Shown one piece after another: positions 34,682 to 42,874 of a DNA stretch of 64,000 nt. The DNA is from Flaviramulus sp. BrNp1-15 (GTDB lineage: Bacteria; Bacteroidota; Bacteroidia; Flavobacteriales; Flavobacteriaceae). Made by a program: the position numbers and the translations under genes. Below the pieces are notes generated by a model, which had not been told where the DNA came from, made no database searches, and saw nothing but the letters and a program-made list of their open reading frames with translations. The number at the start of each line of letters is the position of its first letter. The stretch's first letter is position 1. The stretch is taken from the NCBI RefSeq assembly GCF_022259695.1, contig NZ_CP092099.1:542471-606470 (forward strand), written 5' to 3'.

Positions 34682-35104
34682 ATGAAACATAAAATTTTAA
34701 TAGTTACCCTTTTGTTTTTTAGCATAGGTTTTGCACAAGATTCTACGCTTGTGAAAGCAGAAACCCCAAAAATTGTATCAAAACTACAATTGGGTAAATC
34801 CTTAAATTTTAATGATGTAGAAATTAAATTCGTTGAAGTGCTTCAAGATTCACGTTGCCCTAAAGGAGCTACTTGTATTTGGGCTGGTGAAGCGGTAGTT
34901 TTGGTTGAAGTTTTTAAAAATGGGAAATTTTTAGAAAAAAAGAAACTGACATTTAATGCTAGGAGTTATATGAAAAAGGAATTATTAACCTTGTTTTCTT
35001 CAGAGAAATTAAACATTAATGGTTTTAATATTTCCCCTCATCCGGTTGCTGGCGAAAAAATTGCACCTCAAGATTATAATTTGCAATTAGAAATTAATAA
35101 TTAG
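34682..35104 (+). CDS. exported protein with Cys-rich CPxxxxCxWxG motif
   Basis: This 140-residue protein has a signal peptide (1-18, cut after GFA) and no membrane helix after it, so it should be periplasmic. Its centre carries the segment SRCPKGATCIWAGEA (near residues 58-72), whose paired Cys probably form a disulfide. This motif recurs in short Bacteroidota exported proteins I recall, but without a function I can name. It is between two metal-uptake loci; its stop overlaps by a few bases the stop of the FeoB-associated gene on the other strand. Confidence 0.72.
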   Translation: MKHKILIVTLLFFSIGFAQDSTLVKAETPKIVSKLQLGKSLNFNDVEIKFVEVLQDSRCPKGATCIWAGEAVVLVEVFKNGKFLEKKKLTFNARSYMKKELLTLFSSEKLNINGFNISPHPVAGEKIAPQDYNLQLEINN

Positions 35105-35235
35105 TGACAACCACAATCATCTGTTCCGCAAGCCTTTTTTGAAACCTTTTTTTTCCAGAAGAATTTTTTAACCAAAAAGCTGATAGCTAAAACTATTGCA
35201 GAAAAAACAAGTATGTTTTGAATAATAGTGTTCAT
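35101..35235 (-). CDS. FeoB-associated Cys-rich membrane protein
   Basis: A 44-residue frame starts at ATG 35235 and stops at 35101. It has one N-terminal hydrophobic helix (about 3-22), a basic stretch (KKFFWKKK), then a C-terminal Cys-rich tail CGTDDCGCH. This is the layout of the small FeoB-associated Cys-rich proteins, the counterpart of FeoC in many bacteria. It follows feoB on the same strand after 27 bases, as expected. Its tail may bind iron or tune FeoB. Confidence 0.85.
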   Translation of the reverse strand: MNTIIQNILVFSAIVLAISFLVKKFFWKKKVSKKACGTDDCGCH

Positions 35236-35262
35236 AATTGTTAAGTCGGTTTTAATTCATTT

Positions 35263-37362
35263 TCATTTCAAAAATTGAAAAGCAATTAAAGCTACAATAT
35301 AGGCAAAACCGCTCATAATCACTAATTGTAAAGTGGGCCATTTCCAACTATTAGTCTCACGTTTTACAATAGCTAGGGTACTCATACACTGCATAGCAAA
35401 GGCGTAAAAAAGTAATAACGAAATACCAGAAGCAAACGTAAATAGTGGGCCACCTAAAATTGGGTTTACCTCACCTGCCATTCGGTTTTTTATGGTTTCC
35501 TCTTCATCACTACCAACGCTATAAATAGTTGCTAATGTGCCAACAAATACTTCGCGAGCAGCAAAAGAACTAACTATAGCAATGCCAATTTTCCAATCGT
35601 AACCTAAAGGCCTAATTAAGGGTTCTATAGCTCTACCAGTTATTCCAATAAAGGAATGCTCTAACTTGTGTGAGGCTATTTTTTGTTGTAAGTCTTCTGG
35701 GGTTAAATTATCAGAAGCAAATTCAGTTTTAACTATGTTCTCTGCATTATTAAAGTTTTCTCCTGGACCATATGACGCTAAAAACCATAAAACAATAGAT
35801 ATAGCTAAAATGATCTTACCAGCTCCAAAAACAAACGATTTTGTTTTTTCAATAACAGTTAGAACTACATTTTTAAAAAGCGGTAGTTTATAATTAGGCA
35901 TTTCTATAACAAAAAATGTTTTGCTTTTTATTTTTAATATTTTGTTAAGGATGTAAGCCGAAACAATTGCTGCTCCAAATCCTAAAAGATATAAGAGCAT
36001 TAAAGTAAGTGCCTGATAGCCTAAACCAAAAAAGCGTCCTTCAGGAATTACTAAAGCTATTATTATTAAATACACAGGAAGTCTAGCAGAACAGGTTGTA
36101 AAAGGCGTTACCAAAATGGTTATTAAGCGTTCTTTCCAGCTTTCTATATTTCGGGTAGCCATAATTGCAGGAATAGCACAAGCGGTACCAGAAATTAACG
36201 GAACAACACTTTTACCACTTAAACCAAAGCGACGCATAATTCTATCCATTAAAAAAACAACGCGACTCATATAACCACTTTCTTCAAGTACAGAAATAAA
36301 TAGAAATAAAAAGGCTATTTGCGGAATAAAAATAACAATACCACCAAGTCCAGGAATAATACCTTCGGCTAATAAATTAGTAAATGCCCCAGCAGGTAAT
36401 TGATTTTTTGTCCATTCGCTTAATGAAGCAAAAGCACTATCAATAAAATCCATTGGCACGCTAGACCAATCGTAAATAGCTTGGAATATGGTTAATAAAA
36501 TGAGAAAGAAAATAAGGTAACCCCAAACTTTGTGTGTTAAAATTCTATCTAATCTGGTGCGTAAATCTTTAGCTTGAGAAGCATCAATGGTTTGCCCTTT
36601 TTTAAGAACATTATTGATGAATTGATAGCGTTTTATAGTTTCCTTTTGCTGTAAACGTTTTAAGTCTGCTTTACTTTTGGTCTTAAAATTAGCAACATCA
36701 TCAATTTCTTTTCTGTTAGTTTTTCCAAAGTTTACATCCTGGGTAATCACTAGCCATAGTTTGTATAACAACTGATTAGGGAATGCTTTTCTTAAATTGT
36801 CAAAGTAATCTTTATCAATTTCCGAAGCATTTAAACAAGGCGTAATAGGTAACTCTTTATAATTAGCTATTAGGGTTTTTAAATTTTCAATCCCAAGATT
36901 TTTACGCGTGCTTATTAAAGCTATTTTTGTTTGAAGATGTTCTTCTAAATAATCAATATCTAATGAAATACCTTTATAATTCATTCTGTCAGCCATATTA
37001 ATGACTAATAGTGTAGGTATTTCTAAATCTTTAATTTGAGTAAAAAGTAAAAGATTGCGTTTAAGGTTTTCAACATCACTAATGACAACAGCTATATCCG
37101 GAAAATCTTTGTCATTTTTGTTTAACAGAAGTTCGATAACTACATTTTCATCAAGCGATGAAGCATTTAAACTATAAGTTCCTGGTAAATCAATAATATG
37201 CGCCTTAACACCACGTGGAAGTTTACAAATACCTTCTTTTTTTTCAACAGTAATACCAGGGTAATTACCAACTTTTTGGTTTAAACCTGTTAAAGCATTA
37301 AAAACTGAAGTTTTACCTGTATTTGGGTTACCAATTAAAGCAACATTTATCTGTTTGCTCAT
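35263..37362 (-). CDS. feoB: ferrous iron transport protein B
   Basis: The 699-residue inner-membrane Fe(II) transporter has an N-terminal G-protein domain (G1 GNPNTGKTS at 11-19, G3 DLPGTYS, G4 NMAD), a helical GDI-like region to about 265, and a membrane domain with the conserved gate cysteines in SGTACAIPAIMATR and PFTTCSARLPVY. Length is typical. Its ATG overlaps the feoA stop by 4 bases, and the Cys-rich small protein follows, giving a feoA-feoB-accessory operon. Confidence 0.96.
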   Translation of the reverse strand: MSKQINVALIGNPNTGKTSVFNALTGLNQKVGNYPGITVEKKEGICKLPRGVKAHIIDLPGTYSLNASSLDENVVIELLLNKNDKDFPDIAVVISDVENLKRNLLLFTQIKDLEIPTLLVINMADRMNYKGISLDIDYLEEHLQTKIALISTRKNLGIENLKTLIANYKELPITPCLNASEIDKDYFDNLRKAFPNQLLYKLWLVITQDVNFGKTNRKEIDDVANFKTKSKADLKRLQQKETIKRYQFINNVLKKGQTIDASQAKDLRTRLDRILTHKVWGYLIFFLILLTIFQAIYDWSSVPMDFIDSAFASLSEWTKNQLPAGAFTNLLAEGIIPGLGGIVIFIPQIAFLFLFISVLEESGYMSRVVFLMDRIMRRFGLSGKSVVPLISGTACAIPAIMATRNIESWKERLITILVTPFTTCSARLPVYLIIIALVIPEGRFFGLGYQALTLMLLYLLGFGAAIVSAYILNKILKIKSKTFFVIEMPNYKLPLFKNVVLTVIEKTKSFVFGAGKIILAISIVLWFLASYGPGENFNNAENIVKTEFASDNLTPEDLQQKIASHKLEHSFIGITGRAIEPLIRPLGYDWKIGIAIVSSFAAREVFVGTLATIYSVGSDEEETIKNRMAGEVNPILGGPLFTFASGISLLLFYAFAMQCMSTLAIVKRETNSWKWPTLQLVIMSGFAYIVALIAFQFLK

Positions 37363-37589
37363 ATTATTTTTTCAATTAAAATATGAATAGCAGTTTCTTT
37401 TCTAATGGCTAAATGTGTTCCATTAATGTTTAAATACATAGGGTCTTCAAAAGGAGCTAACTGAACAAGTTCTACAGAATTACCTGGTAAACACCCCATT
37501 TCAAGGAGTTTTAAGGGAATGTGAATAGATGAAACATCAGTAATAATGCCTTTTTCGCCACGTTTAAGATGTGCTAAAGTATCTTGCAA
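37359..37589 (-). CDS. feoA: ferrous iron transport protein A
   Basis: The 76-residue protein is the SH3-fold FeoA partner of FeoB, recognised from the LKRGEKGIITDV opening, the LLEMGCLPGNSVELVQLAPFEDPMYL core and the I-R-K-E-T-A-I end. It begins with TTG at 37589; an in-frame stop upstream rules out a longer start. A short TTTAG-C-CTAAA palindrome at 37633-37643, 44 bases upstream, is a possible iron-regulator site. Confidence 0.93.
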   Translation of the reverse strand: MQDTLAHLKRGEKGIITDVSSIHIPLKLLEMGCLPGNSVELVQLAPFEDPMYLNINGTHLAIRKETAIHILIEKII

Positions 37590-37632
37590 GCTTATTTAGA
37601 TTGATTTTAAAGAAGCAAAAATAGTGTAAAAT

Positions 37633-37643
37633 TTTAGCCTAAA
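37633..37643 (-). promoter_or_regulatory. possible metal-regulator half-palindrome upstream of feoA
   Basis: TTTAGCCTAAA is an 11-base odd palindrome (TTTAG, C, CTAAA) within a longer AT tract, 44 bases before the feoA start. It resembles DtxR/IdeR-type core sites (TTAGGCTAA) and may link feoAB to the regulator encoded at 33287-33946. Confidence 0.3.
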
Positions 37644-37661
37644 AAAATAGTTGCCAAAAAA

Positions 37662-38336
37662 CTATTTAGTGTATTCTTTCTTTAAAATTTTAATATCATC
37701 AAGTAGTCTGCTTATGTCTTCGGGGTTGGTACCATCGTAAAACCCTCGAATTTGCCTTTTTTTATCAATAAGCATAAAGTTTTCGGTATGTACCATATCA
37801 AAAGGTCCGCCATCACCATTATCTTTTACAGCCAAATAACTTTTTCTGGCCAACTCATAAATTTGTTTTTTATCGCCAGTTACTAAGTTCCATTTAGCAT
37901 CATTTACCCCTTTTTTTATGGCATAGCGTTTTAGTTGTGCAACACTATCAATTTTAGGAGTTACAGAATGAGAAAGCAGCATCACCTCATTATCATTTAA
38001 AATTTCTTTTTGAATGTCTACCATATGATCTGTCATAATCGGGCAAATGGTTTGGCAAGTAGTAAAAAAGAAATCGGCGACATAAATTTTGTCTTTATAA
38101 TCGTTTTGGGTAATGGTTTTTCCGTTTTGATTAGTAAGACTAAAATTGGCTATTTTATGATATTTTTTTTGATATTGAATGGTGCTATCTACAAGTTCTG
38201 TATTAACCATTGTGGGTTGGTAAATAGGTAATGGCTGGTAAACATTTAGTGTATTGTAAATTAAGAAGATGATAATTATAGATATAACTCCAAAAACAAT
38301 AGCAAACTTTTTATAGTCTTTAAAAAACGTTAACAT
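37662..38336 (-). CDS. SCO1/SenC family copper chaperone-like protein
   Basis: This 224-residue membrane-anchored protein has an N-terminal helix (about 10-28) and a periplasmic thioredoxin fold. The SCO copper-binding residues are present: a CQTICP CxxxC motif and the downstream His in VHTENFMLID. SCO proteins deliver copper to cytochrome oxidase or protect thiols. It stands alone between feoA and rseP. Confidence 0.93.
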   Translation of the reverse strand: MLTFFKDYKKFAIVFGVISIIIIFLIYNTLNVYQPLPIYQPTMVNTELVDSTIQYQKKYHKIANFSLTNQNGKTITQNDYKDKIYVADFFFTTCQTICPIMTDHMVDIQKEILNDNEVMLLSHSVTPKIDSVAQLKRYAIKKGVNDAKWNLVTGDKKQIYELARKSYLAVKDNGDGGPFDMVHTENFMLIDKKRQIRGFYDGTNPEDISRLLDDIKILKKEYTK

Positions 38337-38458
38337 TAAGTATAGAATTTATGCAAAAATACAAGGAAATTTAGTTTTGTAGAATTAATACAGAACCTAA
38401 ATTAATGTTAAAACCAACGTCATTATTTAATAAGCTTTTTAAAGTTGGTTTAAAAGCT

Positions 38459-38466
38459 TACTTTTG
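38459..38466 (+). promoter_or_regulatory. Bacteroidota -7 box for rseP
   Basis: TACTTTTG matches TAnnTTTG, 20 bases before the ATG at 38486. No clear -33 element at the usual spacing. Confidence 0.5.
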
Positions 38467-38485
38467 TGCGTCAAAAAAATTGTAG

Positions 38486-39817
38486 ATGTCAGTATTTTTT
38501 ATAAAAGCGGCTCAATTATTATTGAGTCTTTCCATATTAGTAGTTTTACATGAGCTAGGACATTTTATTCCAGCTAAAATATTTAAAACCAGAGTAGAAA
38601 AATTTTACCTGTTTTTTGATGTAAAGTTTTCATTATTCAAAAAGAAAATAGGCGAAACCGTTTATGGTATTGGTTGGTTGCCTTTGGGTGGCTACGTTAA
38701 AATTGCAGGTATGATTGACGAAAGTATGGATACCGAGCAAATGGCACAAGAGCCACAACCTTGGGAATTTCGTTCTAAACCCGCGTGGCAACGTTTAATT
38801 ATTATGCTTGGTGGTGTTTTTATGAACTTTGTTTTAGCCATCCTTTTATTTGTTATTATGCTATTTGTTTGGGGAACCAATTACATAACAAAAGATGACG
38901 TTAAATATGGTTATGGCGTAAGTAAAACATTAGAGAACTATGGTTTTCAACAAGGCGATAAAATTATTTCTATAAATGGAGAAGCTATTGAAGATCTTAC
39001 CATAGATATTAATAAATATTTAATGTTTAGAGATGTTGAAAATGTAAAAGTTGAGCATCCTAATGGTAGTGTTGAAAATATTAATCTTCCAGAAGATATA
39101 GGAACTAAACTTTTTGAAGCTGGAGATTTACCAGCTCTAGAACCACGTTCTCCTTTTCAAATTGATTCTATTGCGCCTGATTTTCCTGCAGCTAAAGCAG
39201 GTTTACAGGTTAATGATAAAATTATTGCAGTAAACGGGAAGCCAGTAGAATATTTTTCAGATTTCACTTATGGTATAAAAAACAGTGAACAAAACAATAT
39301 TGATTTACTTGTTGAACGTGGGAATGAAAAAATTAATTTAAATATTACTCCAACTGAAGATAAAAAGATAGGTATTGTAACTACCAAAACAGATAAAGAC
39401 TATCTTAAATTTAATGAAAGAAAATATTCTTTTTCAGAAAGTATAACTAGTGGAGTAGATCAAGCTTATTGGGAAATTAAAGATTATTTAGCACAGTTTA
39501 AATACATTTTTACCAAAAAAGGAGCAACTCAAATTGGTGGTTTTGCAGCAATTGGTAACATGTTTCCTCCAACTTGGAATTGGCAGGCATTTTGGTATTT
39601 AACAGCATTTTTATCTATAATGCTAGGTGTTTTAAATTTATTACCAATACCAGCTTTAGATGGCGGTCATGTTATGTTTTTACTTTACGAAATGATTTCT
39701 GGTAGAAAGCCAGGAGACAAGTTTATGGAGTATGCACAAATGGTTGGTTTCTTCATTTTAATTGCATTAGTTTTATTTGCAAACGGGAATGACATTTATA
39801 AAGCTATTTTTGGATAA
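38486..39817 (+). CDS. rseP: RIP metalloprotease RseP (site-2 protease)
   Basis: The 443-residue intramembrane zinc protease cleaves membrane-anchored anti-sigma factors and signal peptides. The HELGH site is at residues 22-26, the second metal site is in the NLLPIPALDGGH motif near residue 385, and two PDZ-like segments occupy about 130-310. At least four membrane helices are visible. A short promoter box precedes it, and tRNA-Asn follows after 72 bases. Confidence 0.96.
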   Translation: MSVFFIKAAQLLLSLSILVVLHELGHFIPAKIFKTRVEKFYLFFDVKFSLFKKKIGETVYGIGWLPLGGYVKIAGMIDESMDTEQMAQEPQPWEFRSKPAWQRLIIMLGGVFMNFVLAILLFVIMLFVWGTNYITKDDVKYGYGVSKTLENYGFQQGDKIISINGEAIEDLTIDINKYLMFRDVENVKVEHPNGSVENINLPEDIGTKLFEAGDLPALEPRSPFQIDSIAPDFPAAKAGLQVNDKIIAVNGKPVEYFSDFTYGIKNSEQNNIDLLVERGNEKINLNITPTEDKKIGIVTTKTDKDYLKFNERKYSFSESITSGVDQAYWEIKDYLAQFKYIFTKKGATQIGGFAAIGNMFPPTWNWQAFWYLTAFLSIMLGVLNLLPIPALDGGHVMFLLYEMISGRKPGDKFMEYAQMVGFFILIALVLFANGNDIYKAIFG

Positions 39818-39834
39818 ATTTTTTAAAATTTATG

Positions 39835-39865
39835 TTTGCAATAAATAAAAATATATATATATTTG
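39835..39865 (+). promoter_or_regulatory. full Bacteroidota promoter for tRNA-Asn
   Basis: TTTG at 39835-39838 and TATATTTG at 39858-39865 are separated by exactly 19 bases, an excellent match to the TTTG-N19-TAnnTTTG promoter of the phylum. It lies 24 bases before the tRNA. Confidence 0.85.
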
Positions 39866-39889
39866 CGCTCGCTTAAGCGAAAAACATTT

Positions 39890-39963
39890 TCCTTCTTAGC
39901 TCAGTTGGTTAGAGCATCTGACTGTTAATCAGAGGGTCCTTGGTTCGAGCCCAAGAGAAGGAG
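39890..39963 (+). tRNA. tRNA-Asn (anticodon GTT)
   Basis: A 74-base cloverleaf: acceptor TCCTTCT pairs with AGAAGGA, the D-arm carries AGCTCAGTTGGTTAGAGC, the anticodon loop is CTGTTAA with GTT, and the T-arm contains GGTTCGAGCC. The 3' CCA is not encoded. A perfect hairpin terminator follows 2 bases later. Confidence 0.96.
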
Positions 39964-39965
39964 CA

Positions 39966-39997
39966 AAAAAAGTCTAACAGAAATGTTAGACTTTTTT
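39966..39997 (+). terminator. terminator after tRNA-Asn, GAAA tetraloop
   Basis: A 14-base stem (A run, GTCTAACA / TGTTAGAC, T run) closes on a GAAA tetraloop. It is a near copy of the hairpin at 47724-47753, with a compensatory base-pair change. Confidence 0.92.
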
Positions 39998-40071
39998 GTT
40001 TTTTAGACTTTGGTTATGTGTTTAAAGGAGTTTATTTAATTAGAATTTTATATTCATTAAAAACAGTCATG

Positions 40072-41187
40072 CTAAAGGTTTAACCACTTTTTAAACTCAG
40101 CAGCTTTGTTCTTACTAATTATAATATCAACTTCAGAATTTGGATTAATTAGTATTTTTAGTTGGTTGTTGCCATAACGAACAATTTTGTCAATGGCAGA
40201 AATAGCAATAATAAACTGGCGATTTGCTCTAAAAAAATAGGTGTTATCTAAGTTTGCAAATAATTCATCTAAGCTAGAGTTTGATGTAGACCGCTTACCA
40301 TCAAAACAAACTACATAAGTTATGGTACTTTCTGTGTAGATATAGGCAATATCTTCTGTAGAAACAGATAAGAGCTCATGTCTTATATAAGTTAGAATTC
40401 TCTTTTTAGTCATATTATCAGAATCATCATCTGCATCATCCAAGGGTCTATCAATCACTTTTTGTTGATAGGTATCAACAGCGCTATTTAATTTAGAAAG
40501 ATTTATAATTTCATCTGAAAGCTTTTCATTTTTAATCTCTAATTTTTTCTCATATCTGCTTCCAATTAATCTTACTATCAATACAGAAGACAGAATAAAA
40601 AGAAAACCCATTACTAAAAGAATGTTCTGAAAGTTGCTTCTAAGGTTCTTAATTTGCTCAGTTACTTTTTGTGTATTGGCGTGAGCAGCCACTATCCAAT
40701 CGGAGTTTTTAACGGGGTAAATATATATGACTTCTGAGTTTAATGATTGATTACTAATATTAAGTGAATCACCAACCTCGTTATGGTCTTGGAGTAAATT
40801 GTAAAAATCTTTAGACGTTAAATCATCTGAAACTGACGATACAAAAGATTTTTTAGAGCTTATATTTTGTCCTATCTGTTTAATATCTGGGTGACACACC
40901 ACTTTACCAGACCAATCAAATATGCTCACAAAACCAGCATCTAAGTTTGAGTTTTCAATACTTTGCTGTGTGTTGTCAATGGTTTTTTCTTTTGTAACTC
41001 CGTTTTCTAATTGACTTCCTACCAACAGCGCAATTTGCTTTGCTTCACGTTTACTAAATTCTAATTGAGTTTCCAGAACCTTGTCTGCAGCCGCATTAAC
41101 AAAATAGTTAATAGCTACACTAGAGATAACTAAGAAAATGATTGAAAGCGATAAAAAGGTTAGTAAATAAAGTTTGTCTTTACGCAT
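40072..41187 (-). CDS. membrane-bound LytTR transcriptional regulator with extracytoplasmic sensor
   Basis: This protein of about 371 residues has a membrane helix (about 8-28), a periplasmic sensor region of about 150 residues that looks Cache-like, a second helix (about 190-210), a short coiled coil and a C-terminal LytTR DNA-binding domain (about 260-371). LytTR hallmarks are the YIYTESTITYVVCFDGK and FFRANRQFIIAISAIDKI segments. It would signal directly from membrane to DNA without a kinase. The start is ATG 41187; a TTG seven codons earlier would lie inside the -7 promoter box. It is divergent from the heme-lipoprotein operon, which it probably controls. Confidence 0.88.
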   Translation of the reverse strand: MRKDKLYLLTFLSLSIIFLVISSVAINYFVNAAADKVLETQLEFSKREAKQIALLVGSQLENGVTKEKTIDNTQQSIENSNLDAGFVSIFDWSGKVVCHPDIKQIGQNISSKKSFVSSVSDDLTSKDFYNLLQDHNEVGDSLNISNQSLNSEVIYIYPVKNSDWIVAAHANTQKVTEQIKNLRSNFQNILLVMGFLFILSSVLIVRLIGSRYEKKLEIKNEKLSDEIINLSKLNSAVDTYQQKVIDRPLDDADDDSDNMTKKRILTYIRHELLSVSTEDIAYIYTESTITYVVCFDGKRSTSNSSLDELFANLDNTYFFRANRQFIIAISAIDKIVRYGNNQLKILINPNSEVDIIISKNKAAEFKKWLNL

Positions 41188-41205
41188 AAGGGTCTTTAAT
41201 ATGTA

Positions 41206-41213
41206 CAAATATA
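41206..41213 (-). promoter_or_regulatory. -7 box for the LytTR regulator
   Basis: TATATTTG on the minus strand, 18 bases before ATG 41187. It overlaps the alternative upstream TTG start, which argues against that start. Confidence 0.6.
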
Positions 41214-41513
41214 AATAATTTAACTAGCTAATAATTAGTTAGTAATAGTTGCATCATTTATGTTAAATCTTTCATTAGTATAAATCCATTATTATTTATT
41301 GACTAGATGTAATTCGCTATTAACATACAGATTGATTTTAATTTCATTAACAGTGCTTATTTCATAGCCAAAATTTCCCCTTTTAAGATTAAAAATTCCT
41401 TCTTATCAAGTTTTGTAGCTCGTAAACGCCTTAAAAACAATTGATTTGTGTTGTGGATGATTTGCAATTACATCTATTAAACACAATTACTAAAAACATT
41501 AAAAGGATCTAAA
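41214..41513. promoter_or_regulatory. divergent regulatory region between LytTR gene and heme-lipoprotein operon
   Basis: These 300 bases hold no gene. They contain a palindromic tract near 41221-41245 (AACTA / TAGTT around an AT core) beside the LytTR promoter, and a direct repeat with TTCC cores 21 bases apart (41375 and 41396). The second repeat continues as CTTATCAAGTTTTGTA. The same composite occurs at 44048-44090 before the cupredoxin lipoprotein. No TAnnTTTG box is seen ahead of 41514, so this promoter is probably activator-dependent. Confidence 0.5.
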
Positions 41514-41891
41514 ATGAAAACAAACAAACTAATTTTTTTAACCCTAACATCACTTTTGATTTTAAGTTGTAGTAACGATAGTGAAAGTGATCTAATAAAT
41601 GTTCCTGATGATTCAAATGGTAATGGATCTCAAACTACAGTTAATTATACTGATGATATTTCACCAATTATGCAATCTAGCTGTGTAGGTTGCCATGGTG
41701 CTCCTCCAACAAATGGCGCGCCATTTTCCTTAGTTACTTTTAGTCAAGTGAGCCAAAGAGCCAATTCTATTTTGAGTGCCATGAGCAAGCAAAGTGGAAC
41801 ACCTGGAGCGATGCCAACTTCTGGTAGATTACCTCAAGCTACCATAGATTTAGTACAGCAATGGATAAATGATGGGAAACCAGAAAATTAA
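41514..41891 (+). CDS. small c-type heme lipoprotein
   Basis: The 125-residue lipoprotein (lipobox ILSCS, Cys19) carries one heme c motif, CVGCH, in the MQSSCVGCHGAPP segment near residue 60, and a Met-rich region later (SAMSKQSGTPGAMPTSG) that could provide the axial Met. It resembles the short periplasmic cytochrome c domains found in Bacteroidota that carry electrons at the envelope. It is the first gene of the 41514-43995 operon and is followed by a YceI gene after 16 bases. Confidence 0.85.
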   Translation: MKTNKLIFLTLTSLLILSCSNDSESDLINVPDDSNGNGSQTTVNYTDDISPIMQSSCVGCHGAPPTNGAPFSLVTFSQVSQRANSILSAMSKQSGTPGAMPTSGRLPQATIDLVQQWINDGKPEN

Positions 41892-41907
41892 AAATAAAAC
41901 AGTAATT

Positions 41908-42471
41908 ATGAAGATAAAAAATATTACAACACTATGTTTAATTGTTGCAGTAATTACAACAATAAGTTCGGTTAAAGCACAAACAAAGTATATTGACAAA
42001 AAAGGGAAGATCACATTTGAAGCTTCAGAAGAACTTTTTGAGCCAGTAAAAGCCACTAACGAATCTGTAACAGTGATTTTAAATATAGAAACTAACGAAA
42101 TTGCTTCACTTGCCCTTATGAAAAGTTTCAGGTTTAAAAACTCTTTAATGGAAGAGCATTTTAATGAAAACTATATCGAATCAGAAACCTATCCGAAAGC
42201 AATTTTTAAAGGTAAATTATTGGATTTCAAATTTTCAGACTTAACGGAAAATGACATAGAAGTCACCGTTGATGGGAAAATAGAACTGCGTGGAAAAGAA
42301 AAACAAATTCGTACAACTTTGAAGACTAAGAAATCCGATGATTCAATAATCATTCAGGGGTCATTTATAGTGACTCCTGATGATTTTGATATAGAAATTC
42401 CAGGCATTGTAAAAAACAAAATAGCCAAAGAAATTATGGTGTACCTAGATTTTAAACTCAGTCAAAAATGA
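41908..42471 (+). CDS. YceI family periplasmic protein (copy 1)
   Basis: This 187-residue exported protein starts at ATG 41908 with a signal peptide (about 1-24, cut after VKA). An in-frame ATG further upstream overlaps the heme lipoprotein and would put 13 polar residues before the signal peptide. YceI proteins are lipocalin-like beta-barrels that bind polyisoprenoids or amphiphiles. The FKNSLMEEHFNENYIESETYPKA segment is shared with the second YceI copy at 46243. Its stop overlaps the OB-fold gene start by 4 bases. Confidence 0.9.
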   Translation: MKIKNITTLCLIVAVITTISSVKAQTKYIDKKGKITFEASEELFEPVKATNESVTVILNIETNEIASLALMKSFRFKNSLMEEHFNENYIESETYPKAIFKGKLLDFKFSDLTENDIEVTVDGKIELRGKEKQIRTTLKTKKSDDSIIIQGSFIVTPDDFDIEIPGIVKNKIAKEIMVYLDFKLSQK

Positions 42472-42872
42472 AAAGAAAGCAAGTCATAATTATAACACTG
42501 GGGCTTTTTGCCATAATTATAGCTGGTTTGGTTTACAATTACACATTTAATAGTAAACATAGAGACATTGCTAACGAAGCGGCAACCCTAAGTTTATCTG
42601 CTAACGAACTGTACGCTTATTTTAAAGATAACGAACAACTAGCCACATCAAAATATCTGGATAAGGTATTAGAAACTAAAGGAAAAATAACATCTATAGA
42701 TGATAAAGAATTAGTATTAAGTGATCAAATACAGGTAAGTTTTATTACTGAAGTTTTACCGAAAATGCCACTTGGTTCTAAGTTAACAATCAAAGGAAGA
42801 TGTGTGGGTTATGACGAGCTTTTAGAAGTAGTAAAAATAGATCAAGCAACAATAATTAATAAAGAAAACTAA
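42468..42872 (+). CDS. membrane-anchored OB-fold protein, tRNA_anti-like family (copy 1)
   Basis: The 134-residue protein has an N-terminal membrane helix (about 7-25) and then an OB-fold-like domain: ANELYAYFKDNEQLATSKYLDKVLETKGKI, a strand-rich middle and VKIDQATIINKEN. This matches the family labelled tRNA_anti-like, which are exported Bacteroidota proteins with no tRNA link. It overlaps the YceI gene by 4 bases. A paralogue is encoded at 45798-46235. Confidence 0.82.
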   Translation: MKRKQVIIITLGLFAIIIAGLVYNYTFNSKHRDIANEAATLSLSANELYAYFKDNEQLATSKYLDKVLETKGKITSIDDKELVLSDQIQVSFITEVLPKMPLGSKLTIKGRCVGYDELLEVVKIDQATIINKEN

Positions 42873-42874
42873 AA

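Noticed and set aside
42468-42872. tRNA-related function for the tRNA_anti-like proteins
   Set aside because: Both copies are membrane-anchored or exported OB-folds, so the family name is only historical.
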